A stretch of DNA of 64,000 bases from Thiodiazotropha sp050305635 (GTDB taxonomy: Bacteria; Pseudomonadota; Gammaproteobacteria; Chromatiales; Chromatiaceae): the NCBI GenBank assembly GCA_050305635.1, contig JBNLFS010000048.1, positions 57,739-121,738 on the forward strand, in the 5' to 3' direction. How positions within the stretch are numbered: the first letter of the stretch is position 1; the number at the start of each line of letters is the position of its first letter. The translations under genes and the position numbers were made by a program. Below the pieces are notes generated by a model. It saw only the letters and a program-made list of their open reading frames with translations. It did no database searches and was not told where the DNA came from. This document shows positions 42,016 through 49,682 of the stretch, in pieces.

Positions 42016-43206
42016 TCATCCCCGTTTCAGTTTCATATCGAGGGGGCTGCGGAAATTCGAAGACGATACCCACTGCATCGGATCGTCAGTACGGGTAAAC
42101 TCAGGGATGCGTTTGAGGAACTCTTCGAAGAAGACCTTGGCGGCCAATCGGCCGATAGCGGCCCCAAGACACAGATGCACACCGCCACCAAAACCAAGAT
42201 GCCCCTTCGGATTGCGATGAATATCGAACATATCGGGATCCGCAAACTTGCGCGGATCCCGGTTTGCCGCACCGTAACAGAGAATGACGAAATCCCCTGC
42301 CTTCATCTGTTGGCCATGCAGTTCAAGGTCCTGAGGCAATACCCTGCGAAAACGCTGCGCGGTGGTGTTGTAGCGTAGCGACTCTTCGATCGCCCCGGAG
42401 ATCAGTTCGGGGTTCGCCACCAGTTCGCGGCGTGCTTCCGGGTGATCCGCCAGATTGAGCGCCATCATGGAGAGAAATCCGGAGAGTGACTCGACCCCGG
42501 CCATGATCAGGGTTGTCATGGTGGTCTGCACCTCTGCGAAGGTCAGTGTGGTGCCATCCACTTCAGCGGTCAGCATCTGGCTGATGATGTCATCGCCCGG
42601 TTGTTTCTCGCGCATACGTATGGCCTTCTCCGCATACTCCTTCACCCACTCAAAAGCGGCGATATGTTTCGGACCTTTCTGACGCGTAACCGGATCGGTC
42701 TGAGCCATGGTCAACGCCATGTCGCGCAGGGTGGCGTTGTCGCCGTCGGGCAGTCCCATGAGCGCGCACAGCAGGCCCACTGTGACCCGGGCCGAAACGT
42801 CATTGGAGAAATCGAATACCTGTTGTCCCTCAACACCATCGAGGGCTGTGTTGGTCAACGCACGGATCGGTTCGACCATATGGTCGAGATTACGCTTGGC
42901 GAACACGGAATGAACCACCGAGCGGACCTGATCGTGACGTGGTGGATCCATGGAGCCCAGGGTATTGCCGGCCCGACCGGGTAACTCATCCACCAGATTG
43001 CCCTGTGCTGATGAGAAATTCTGCCAATTGTGTAGAGCCTCAAAGACATCCTCGTAGCGGGTCAACACCCACTTACCGGCGATCTCACTCCAATAGCAGG
43101 GCTGATGTTCCATAAGCTCCGCATAGGCCGGATAGGGATCCGCATCGAACTCCGGTGAATAGAGGTCAAAGGGATCCGTGATGTTGGTTTGGGGCTGTTG
43201 CGACAT
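42016..43206 (-). CDS. Cytochrome P450 (class I bacterial)
   Basis: This is a 396-residue soluble P450. The heme loop is FGGGVHLCLGAA (Cys346), the ExxR is Glu275-x2-Arg278, and the I-helix is AGVES (Glu239-Ser240), where most P450s have Asp/Glu-Thr. The start is placed at 43206 (MSQQPQTNITDPF). With its own ferredoxin and reductase it should oxidise or O-demethylate a small aromatic such as a methoxybenzoate or guaiacol. This is inferred from the surrounding aromatic genes; the CYP family was not determined. The divergent AraC gene is a likely activator. Confidence 0.88.
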   Translation of the reverse strand: MSQQPQTNITDPFDLYSPEFDADPYPAYAELMEHQPCYWSEIAGKWVLTRYEDVFEALHNWQNFSSAQGNLVDELPGRAGNTLGSMDPPRHDQVRSVVHSVFAKRNLDHMVEPIRALTNTALDGVEGQQVFDFSNDVSARVTVGLLCALMGLPDGDNATLRDMALTMAQTDPVTRQKGPKHIAAFEWVKEYAEKAIRMREKQPGDDIISQMLTAEVDGTTLTFAEVQTTMTTLIMAGVESLSGFLSMMALNLADHPEARRELVANPELISGAIEESLRYNTTAQRFRRVLPQDLELHGQQMKAGDFVILCYGAANRDPRKFADPDMFDIHRNPKGHLGFGGGVHLCLGAAIGRLAAKVFFEEFLKRIPEFTRTDDPMQWVSSSNFRSPLDMKLKRG

Positions 43207-43424
43207 ATCGTCCTCCGTTCTGTCGAAGCGTTGCACCAGGGTAGCGACTCCGACAGTTCATTGTGGGTGGTTTCCGGCTGACATCCGCTATGCAGATGCC
43301 TGACTTCCGGGCCGGATGATTATTCAGTCTGGCGCACAAGCACGCTTCCTTGAATGGACGATTGGGATGAATACTTGTACTATTTTTACATTTATCATCA
43401 CCCCTAGTGCCAGGAAGCGAACCC

Positions 43425-44342
43425 ATGTCCAACCGACCTGACAGATCGGAACGATTCGATGCCGTACCGCTATACAGTCTCTATGGTGAAGAACGTACAG
43501 GTGATGAAACCCTATTTATACACATTGAAAGCATTGCGGCGCGATCCCGGATCTACGACTGGGAGATCGATTCCCATACCCACCGGGGCCTGATGCAAAC
43601 GGTGGTCATCTTTCGCGGCGGCGGAGAGGTACACTTGGACGATACGATCATTCCCGCCACTCCCCCCCGGGCCTTTGTCATCCCGCCTACAACCATCCAC
43701 GCATTCAAATTCAAACCCGGCACTTATGGCTATGTCCTGACCCTCTCGGAATCGATGATTCATGAGGCGACTACTGACCGGGGAAGAGCCCTGTTCGATA
43801 CCCTGTTTCTCGAACCCCGCCCCATCGACCTGTCGGTCGATAAAACCGGGACTCAAACCATTGAAGACCTGCTTGAGCATCTGCTTGCGGAATTTCAGAA
43901 TCATAGACGAGGGCAAGCCTCATTAACCGAATGGCTGGCCAAAAGCGTTCTTCTACTGATAGAACGTCAACGGGCATCATTGCATCTGGAAATGCACACA
44001 CCGGGGGGACATACGGAGCTGTTCAGCCGCTTTCGCGCTTTGGTGGAACAACACTATTTGCATCACTGGAACGTCGCAGAGTATGCCCAGGCGTTGAGAA
44101 TCACACCCTCCAAACTTAATCGCCTGAGTAAGGCACTGAGCGGCCGCACCGCATTCGAGATCACCCAGGAACGACTGCTCTTGGAGGCTCGCCGACGGCT
44201 GATCTACATTGCGGCGCCGGTACAGCGACTAGCCTACGAACTGGGATTTGAGGATCCGGCCTACTTCAACCGATTTTTCAAAAAACGCACCGGTATGACG
44301 CCTGCGGGTTTTCGCCGTGAGCAACATAGCAGGCTGACATGA
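43425..44342 (+). CDS. AraC-family activator, divergent from the P450 gene
   Basis: This is a 305-residue regulator with an N-terminal cupin-like sensor (SHTHRGLMQTVVIFRGGGEVHLDD) and a C-terminal AraC double helix-turn-helix (WNVAEYAQALRITPSKLNRLSKALSG...ELGFEDPAYFNRFFKKRTGMTPAGFRR). The architecture resembles the PobR/PobC-like regulators of 4-hydroxybenzoate genes. The start at 43425 has AGGAAG nine bases upstream. The 218-bp gap to the P450 should contain both promoters. Confidence 0.86.
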   Translation: MSNRPDRSERFDAVPLYSLYGEERTGDETLFIHIESIAARSRIYDWEIDSHTHRGLMQTVVIFRGGGEVHLDDTIIPATPPRAFVIPPTTIHAFKFKPGTYGYVLTLSESMIHEATTDRGRALFDTLFLEPRPIDLSVDKTGTQTIEDLLEHLLAEFQNHRRGQASLTEWLAKSVLLLIERQRASLHLEMHTPGGHTELFSRFRALVEQHYLHHWNVAEYAQALRITPSKLNRLSKALSGRTAFEITQERLLLEARRRLIYIAAPVQRLAYELGFEDPAYFNRFFKKRTGMTPAGFRREQHSRLT

Positions 44343-44360
44343 GGGTTGTGATAAGTCTAG

Positions 44361-44498
44361 CAGGCTGTTGAAATTCGCTCAGACGAGTGCGAGACAAGGC
44401 GAAAACCGCCGAAAAGCGCAGTTTACTGGAATAAATGAGCATATTGAGGTGGTTTTCAACGCAGGATCGTGCCGTCTGAGTAGACTTTCAACAGCCTG
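44361..44498. mobile_element. 138-bp MITE-like element with 13-bp terminal inverted repeats
   Basis: CAGGCTGTTGAAA (44361-44373) and TTTCAACAGCCTG (44486-44498) are perfect terminal inverted repeats, with a second pair CTCAGACG/CGTCTGAG just inside. TAG occurs next to both ends and may be a target duplication. No gene fits inside. The gap 44343-44726 holds otherwise only the palindrome below. Confidence 0.65.
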
Positions 44499-44561
44499 GT
44501 AGTTTGGGATAATTTATTTCCGCGACCCTGAGCGGGGCAGTACCACAGGGTTCCGTCATGC

Positions 44562-44585
44562 GTTCCCACGCAGAGCGTGGGAACG
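44562..44585. repeat. Single dispersed palindrome
   Basis: This is a 24-bp copy (GTTCCCACGCAGAGCGTGGG plus AACG) of the element found in pairs elsewhere in the window. It lies between the 138-bp element and the second LigB-like gene. Confidence 0.75.
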
Positions 44586-44726
44586 CGGTGTCTTGCCGAC
44601 TAAACGTTTCGCTCTGTGATCCTTCGTGCGCTTCGTGTCCTTCGTGGTCAATGAGATCGGTTACGCGAAGGACCGTGAACAATACCGGATGCGGCATGGC
44701 CGCACCCGCTAGTGTCTCTGCCCGCA

Positions 44727-45566
44727 TCAGCCATGATGCTCCATCAGCATGGTAGCCGCGGCCGTATTGGAGATCGGGATATGGTAGTTGGAGTGCGCCA
44801 CGCTCACCTCCCCCGACATGGCGCCACGGGCGACCAGCCAGTTGAGCAACTCGATGCCCTGCGTCCCCACATGCTCGACGATCTCCCGGTCGGAGTACTG
44901 GGTCGCCCAGGTCGGGTCAGCGGTCATGCTCTCCATGAACTTGAGATCAAACGGCTTGTTGATGTGTCCCGCGCGTTCACCCTCCAGCTGATGCGAAAGA
45001 CCCCCGGTACCGATGATCAGAACCTTCTGATCGCCCTCGAAGGCCTCCACGGCACGGCCGATTGCCTGCCCCAGCTTGTAGCAGCGTTTGGCGGACGGGG
45101 TCGGAAAGAGCACTGTGTTGACACAGATCGGAATTGTCTTCACCGGCCAGTTCTGGTCCGGATAGAGCAGCGCCAAAGGCAGCGTGAAGGAGTGATCCAC
45201 CTTCATTTCCTGGCAGGTCACCATGTCGAACTCATCCCCGATCAGCGATTCGGCGATGTGCCAGGAAAGATCCTCGTCGCCCGGAAATGGCGGCAGCACC
45301 GGAATCCCCCAACCTTCATCGGCATTCTGATACTCAGGCGCCACACCGATAGCAAAGGTCGGCATCTTGTCGAGGAAGAAGTTGAGGCCATGATCATTAG
45401 AGACGATGATGGCCACATCGGGTTTAACGCGCGCCAGCCACTCGCGGATCGGTGGAAAGCCGTCGAAAAAGGGCTTCCAGTAAGGCTCTTCCTGCAGCCC
45501 TTTGTGGATAGCACCGCCGATGGCGGGCACATGGGAAGTGGTGATTGCACCTACGATCTTAGCCAT
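44727..45566 (-). CDS. Second extradiol dioxygenase beta subunit (LigB-like)
   Basis: This is a 279-residue type II extradiol dioxygenase. Ligands correspond to LigB: His12 (TTSHVPAIG), His59 (VSNDHGLNFF), the GTGGLSHQL His and Glu in VGTQGIELLNW. It is clearly diverged from the LigB at 37184-38047, so it may act on a related catechol such as gallate or a 3-O-methylgallate-type acid, or serve protocatechuate under other conditions. The alpha-subunit gene lies 4 bp upstream on the same strand. Confidence 0.87.
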   Translation of the reverse strand: MAKIVGAITTSHVPAIGGAIHKGLQEEPYWKPFFDGFPPIREWLARVKPDVAIIVSNDHGLNFFLDKMPTFAIGVAPEYQNADEGWGIPVLPPFPGDEDLSWHIAESLIGDEFDMVTCQEMKVDHSFTLPLALLYPDQNWPVKTIPICVNTVLFPTPSAKRCYKLGQAIGRAVEAFEGDQKVLIIGTGGLSHQLEGERAGHINKPFDLKFMESMTADPTWATQYSDREIVEHVGTQGIELLNWLVARGAMSGEVSVAHSNYHIPISNTAAATMLMEHHG

Positions 45567-45570
45567 TTGC

Positions 45571-45924
45571 TTATCTCCCGGCCGCGACGAGTTTCGCCTT
45601 GAATTCTTCTTTGCTCATGCCTGTCTGCTGAGCCCCGATATCCTGCATGTCGAGCCCGAAGATGCCTCCGAACTTGGCCAGGTAGTAGGCATTGCCGCCG
45701 GCGGCAAGCAGTTCCAGCACATTTTTGTTGGCGATGGCCTGACGCTGTTGTTCATTGAGACCATATTTGGCGCAATAGGCGTCCTCGTCCTTCAGAAACT
45801 CCTGGCGATTGGCCTCGTCATTGAAGGAGTAGCACATCTTGTTCAGGGCATAGCCCGTGCGGGCGACCGAACCATCAAAGATGGTGGTACCCGGGATTTC
45901 ATGCTTGGGTGGTTTCACTGGCAC
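45571..45924 (-). CDS. Second extradiol dioxygenase alpha subunit (LigA-like)
   Basis: This is a 117-residue LigA-family subunit: EIPGTTIFDGSVARTGYALNKMCYSFNDEANRQEFLKDEDAYCAKYGL and ELLAAGGNAYYLAKFGGIFG. It is shorter than the ligA product (148 residues) and lacks its Gly/Gln-rich tail. It probably forms an alpha-beta pair with the downstream gene. No regulator is adjacent. Confidence 0.87.
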   Translation of the reverse strand: MPVKPPKHEIPGTTIFDGSVARTGYALNKMCYSFNDEANRQEFLKDEDAYCAKYGLNEQQRQAIANKNVLELLAAGGNAYYLAKFGGIFGLDMQDIGAQQTGMSKEEFKAKLVAAGR

Positions 45925-46057
45925 ATCTCCTCATGGGGGTTATTTGCGTCAAAACGGCTCCCATCGGTGACCGTTCCGCATGCTGGCATTATCGGGAAAG
46001 TCAGAGCGGTTGATAAACAGGCGATGTCTCATGGCATTCATGAGCAAATTCGATCAG

Positions 46058-47281
46058 TCACTGTAACTGAGGGGTTGTGCGTTCACTCATTTTTCGGTCG
46101 ATATTCACGGCGCAACAGCCTGTCTGGGCACCCTTCACGCGAGACAGAAAAACCACCTGCTGACCTTGACGCCCGCATTCGCAGGTATTCCCTTCTTTCA
46201 GGTAAACAATATCTTCGGTCAAAAGAAAGGCGGGGTAGGACAAGGAGGTTGGATCGAGTATGCCGAGCATCCCACGACGCCCAGGAGCCACCTCCCTTGC
46301 GGGATCATCGATCTCTCGCACCGTGAGATGAACCCATGGCGGAACATGCTTGTTATGACAGCGGCATTCGATAGCGAGAAAATTGGCTTCGATCAACCCA
46401 TACATATCACGCACCCGATCCTGCGCAATACCCAGCCATTGCAGGCACTCCTGATTAAATTCCTGGCGCGGTATCTCCATGCCGGTAAAGCGCTTCCAAC
46501 CACCCAGCGTGATAATCATGGAGTCAGGATCCAGATCGAGTATTTTATGGTGTTTTTTGAGATATTTGACCAATTTATGGATCATGAAAGGCGGACCGAC
46601 GATATGTCGGGTATGCAGCCCATCCCACTTCAGAAGTATCTCGAGCGCCTCCTCCGGACGAAAAGACATACGCCGTACCGGCGTTCGCGTTCCATCGACC
46701 AACCCGGCAAGCATGTTCAGCACCTTCACCATCCCCATTTCCGGCATCAGTTCGGTGGGCGGCATAAGGAACAGGATGGTTCCCTGGGAAAATCGAAAAA
46801 AATGCCGATACATGCCATACAAACCCAACACGGCACGAGTGATGGTTTGGGCGTCCCGGCGCACTCGGCTGGGCGCACCCAGGGTTCCCGCACTGAGCAT
46901 ATCCAACTCGACAGGGGATCCCCCTGGACACAGATCGTCCCTGGTTTGTTCGCTCTTGAAGACACTCACGGGCAACAGCGGAATCTTCGCAATATCGCGA
47001 AAACCATGAATCCGATTCGGACTAATTCCAACACGCATACAAAGCGATCGGAAAAATTCATTATTTTCGAAGTGATGGCGAAAATTAGCACGGATCAGTT
47101 GCAGCTTCAGCGCCTGGTTGTCCTCCCCATTCATGGCGTACAGCGTATCGAGGGATCCGGCCAACAGACCAAAAGGATCCAATCCCGTTTCCATGACATT
47201 CATCAATAGGGTATCGACAGGCGACTGTGCATTGACACGCATCCGGGAACCATCCATATCAGAGCCCTCCCCCCCGTTCAT
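46058..47281 (-). CDS. LuxE-family acyl-protein synthetase-like protein
   Basis: This is a 407-residue member of the LuxE/PaaK-like adenylate-forming group: IPLLPVSVFKSEQ, the nucleotide loop LSAGTLGAPSRVRRD, LGGWKRFTGMEIPRQEF and a C-terminal CECGRQGQQVVFLSRVKGAQTGCC. LuxE activates a fatty acid as acyl-AMP and passes it to an enzyme cysteine. No luxC or luxD partner is near, so the substrate is open. It overlaps the JAMM gene by 23 bp, as the last gene of a three-gene operon. The first residues (MNGGEGSDMDGSRM) leave the exact start uncertain. Confidence 0.72.
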   Translation of the reverse strand: MNGGEGSDMDGSRMRVNAQSPVDTLLMNVMETGLDPFGLLAGSLDTLYAMNGEDNQALKLQLIRANFRHHFENNEFFRSLCMRVGISPNRIHGFRDIAKIPLLPVSVFKSEQTRDDLCPGGSPVELDMLSAGTLGAPSRVRRDAQTITRAVLGLYGMYRHFFRFSQGTILFLMPPTELMPEMGMVKVLNMLAGLVDGTRTPVRRMSFRPEEALEILLKWDGLHTRHIVGPPFMIHKLVKYLKKHHKILDLDPDSMIITLGGWKRFTGMEIPRQEFNQECLQWLGIAQDRVRDMYGLIEANFLAIECRCHNKHVPPWVHLTVREIDDPAREVAPGRRGMLGILDPTSLSYPAFLLTEDIVYLKEGNTCECGRQGQQVVFLSRVKGAQTGCCAVNIDRKMSERTTPQLQ

Positions 47282-47777
47282 TTACGGCGGCCACTCCATC
47301 CAGAACGATTGGAACCGTCACCAAGCCTCTGTACCAGCGATACGCCTCGATGAAGGCTAATGCCCCATCGCGATCGCCACAACTGCTCGAACCGGATACC
47401 TGCCGCTGCCTCCGATGGGATTGAAAACCTCCGACATCGAGTATGATCCAGGGCAAGGTGAGCAATTTCATACATGCGATGTCAGCCGCGCTTGGTATCG
47501 TTGAACCACGATGGGTATGGACAAAGGCCACCAGTGAATGGCCCGATTCCAACGCCATTGCCTTGGCGTCCAGAAAATCCTGGTGCGGCACGCTGAACCG
47601 TCCGGGCAAGGTAGCCACGTTGCGTACTGAAATCAGACCGGAAGCAGTGACTTCGCTACCATCGATCGTACCTAAAAGCAACGCGCAGGCTTCGGCATTC
47701 AGCTTGCAATCCGCAGCCCACATCTCCAGAAGCGAACTGGCAATGCTGATTACCATTACAAACAGAAAATCAGACAC
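47259..47777 (-). CDS. JAMM/MPN metallopeptidase-like protein
   Basis: This is a 172-residue Mov34/MPN/JAB domain. The catalytic set is recognisable: Glu29 (NAEACALLLG), His87-x-His89 (FVHTH), Ser96 and Asp99 (IPSAAD). The loop between the second His and Ser has six residues where the canonical motif has seven. JAMM peptidases cleave isopeptide or C-terminal bonds of ubiquitin-like proteins, and prokaryotic ones process sulfur carriers and conjugates. Here it is encoded between a coiled-coil membrane protein and a LuxE-like ligase with 22- and 23-bp overlaps. No ubiquitin-like or E1/E2 gene is visible nearby. Confidence 0.75.
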   Translation of the reverse strand: MSDFLFVMVISIASSLLEMWAADCKLNAEACALLLGTIDGSEVTASGLISVRNVATLPGRFSVPHQDFLDAKAMALESGHSLVAFVHTHRGSTIPSAADIACMKLLTLPWIILDVGGFQSHRRQRQVSGSSSCGDRDGALAFIEAYRWYRGLVTVPIVLDGVAAVNERGGGL

Positions 47778-48556
47778 AGAATAGCGGCTGCAATGGCAAC
47801 CCCCGTGGCAACACCCTCTTCGACATGATCGTCGTCATGGTCCGAACCTGTCAGCAACGGTAACCCGTATTGTCTAAGAGCGCGAACATCATCTTCAAAC
47901 ACCTTTTGCGCCCCCTCAAGAGCGCGAACCAAACCGCCGAAAGTGCCGTCCGCACGATATACCCTCAATGGATTGTAACCTGCTTCACGAAAATGCTGCT
48001 CAATGCACAGAACACCGAACGCAGGTGTTCCCATCTCTCTGAATTCGTGGACAAACGCCTTCATTTCCGGACGCAATCTGATTGACTTACCCATTTGTTC
48101 GAAATACTTGTCGATCTGTTCGCCCAATTTCTCAGGTATCAGTTCATCGACTTTCTCGGCAACCTCCACAACGCGCGCAAGCGCCTTCCCGGCGATTTCG
48201 GCCCGCTCGACCAATAACGCCTCAGTAACCGAATCGAGCTTGTCACGGCGCACTTTCCGCAATCTCAGGTAGCGCCGATGTAAGGCATAACTCGTCAGTT
48301 CAGAGAGGGATTCCATGATCTGTTCATAGGATTCCTCGAGCAGGTCCCGCTTCTCCTTCAACAAGAGGTGTGCTGCGTTGGATTCGGAATCGAACAGGGA
48401 TTGATCGGTAGATTCTTTTAACACCATGTCAACGTACTCCTTGCAACCAGGTCCGCAGAACAGTGTACGAAGACACGAAAAACAATCGGATTGCACCATC
48501 AGGGGCTCAATGGCCGAGGCTCCAAACGCCCTGATGCCATTTCCGACAGTAAACAA
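47756..48556 (-). CDS. Unknown coiled-coil protein with C-terminal membrane tail
   Basis: This is a 266-residue protein that I do not recognise. The N-terminus has four Cys in CFSCLRTLFCGPGC (about 25-38), a possible metal or disulfide cluster. Residues about 60-165 are highly charged and helical, probably coiled coil. Near the C-terminus lies an acidic-His cluster SDHDDDH, then GVAIAAAILCLIFCL as a tail anchor. It is the first gene of the operon with the JAMM and LuxE-like genes, and its end overlaps the JAMM start by 22 bp. It may bring the two enzymes to the membrane. That is inference from gene order only. Confidence 0.6.
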   Translation of the reverse strand: MFTVGNGIRAFGASAIEPLMVQSDCFSCLRTLFCGPGCKEYVDMVLKESTDQSLFDSESNAAHLLLKEKRDLLEESYEQIMESLSELTSYALHRRYLRLRKVRRDKLDSVTEALLVERAEIAGKALARVVEVAEKVDELIPEKLGEQIDKYFEQMGKSIRLRPEMKAFVHEFREMGTPAFGVLCIEQHFREAGYNPLRVYRADGTFGGLVRALEGAQKVFEDDVRALRQYGLPLLTGSDHDDDHVEEGVATGVAIAAAILCLIFCL

Positions 48557-48737
48557 GAAAAAAGCCGAGCTTTGTCTTCGCTAAACCTGCGAACTCGTCT
48601 TACGTTCTCCTTTTCCCTAAGTATAGTCCGGTTTTTGTCCCTGGTATGAACACTAGTGTAGTGTCTCAGTCCTAAAGATCGCGGAGAAAAACAAATAGAG
48701 TACAATGCGGTTTTGTTGGGTTACTGCATCTCCTGGC

Positions 48738-49682
48738 ATGTTATTTCAAATTCTCAATATCGTCGGCCCGGTGTTTCTCGTCATCGTTAGCGGTTACATC
48801 TTGATCCGGCAAGGTTTCTTCCCTGACAGCCTGACCGATGCCCTGATGAAATTCGCGGTTCAGCTTGCGGTGCCCTGCCTGCTGTTTCGCGCCACATCGA
48901 GTCTCGATTTGGGCAGTGCCTACGACTGGCGGGTCATGCTGTCGTTCTACAGCGGCGCTTCAATCAGTTTCATCCTGGCCGGATACTCAGCTTGGAAATT
49001 CTTCGGACGCACCCCGGGTGAATCGGTAGCGGTCGGCTTCTCGGCCCTGTTTTCCAATTCTGTACTTCTCGGCCTGCCGATCTCGGAACGGGCCTGGGGT
49101 GCGGACAATCTGGCCACTGCGTATGCCATCATTTCGATACACGCCCCCTTCTGCTATCTGTTGGGTATTACATCCATGGAGGTGATTCGTTCCGATGGCC
49201 GGACATGGCATGCAACGCTTGTTGTGGTTCTACGCGCCATGTTTCGAAACAGTCTGATGATCGGCATAGGTCTCGGATTTTTGGTCAATCTGAGCGGTGT
49301 AGGTCTACCCACGGTACTGAGCTCCGCAGTCGATATCCTCAGCGACTCCGCACTACCGATCGCATTGTTTGCCCTAGGGGGCATTTTGACCCGCTACCAC
49401 ATCACCGCTGACCTGGGACAAATCGGGACTGTCAGTCTCTTCTCGCTGGTTGTGCATCCGTTGCTGACATTGCTGTTGTGCCACCTGTTGCAAGTCGACT
49501 CAATGGTTACCCGTAGCGCCGTGCTGATTGCTGCGATGGCCCCCGGCATCAACAGCTATCTGTTTGCCACCCTGTATCAGAGGGGACAAAGTGTGGCCGC
49601 CAGTACTGTCCTGCTGGCCACGGCCAGTTCGGTGGTCAGTGTCAGCGTCTGGTTGTGGTTTTTGACGAAGCTGTATCAATAG
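48738..49682 (+). CDS. AEC-family permease
   Basis: This is a 314-residue membrane protein of the auxin efflux carrier family with about 10 helices in two repeats: FQILNIVGPVFLVIVSGYILIRQGFF, SNSVLLGLPI and the second-half ALPIALFALGGIL and APGINSYLFATLYQ signatures. Members export or import organic acids such as malate or auxin-like aromatics. In this region an aromatic acid is possible but not shown. The ATG at 48738 is preferred over 48705. It overlaps the convergent radical SAM gene by 41 bp. Confidence 0.8.
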   Translation: MLFQILNIVGPVFLVIVSGYILIRQGFFPDSLTDALMKFAVQLAVPCLLFRATSSLDLGSAYDWRVMLSFYSGASISFILAGYSAWKFFGRTPGESVAVGFSALFSNSVLLGLPISERAWGADNLATAYAIISIHAPFCYLLGITSMEVIRSDGRTWHATLVVVLRAMFRNSLMIGIGLGFLVNLSGVGLPTVLSSAVDILSDSALPIALFALGGILTRYHITADLGQIGTVSLFSLVVHPLLTLLLCHLLQVDSMVTRSAVLIAAMAPGINSYLFATLYQRGQSVAASTVLLATASSVVSVSVWLWFLTKLYQ

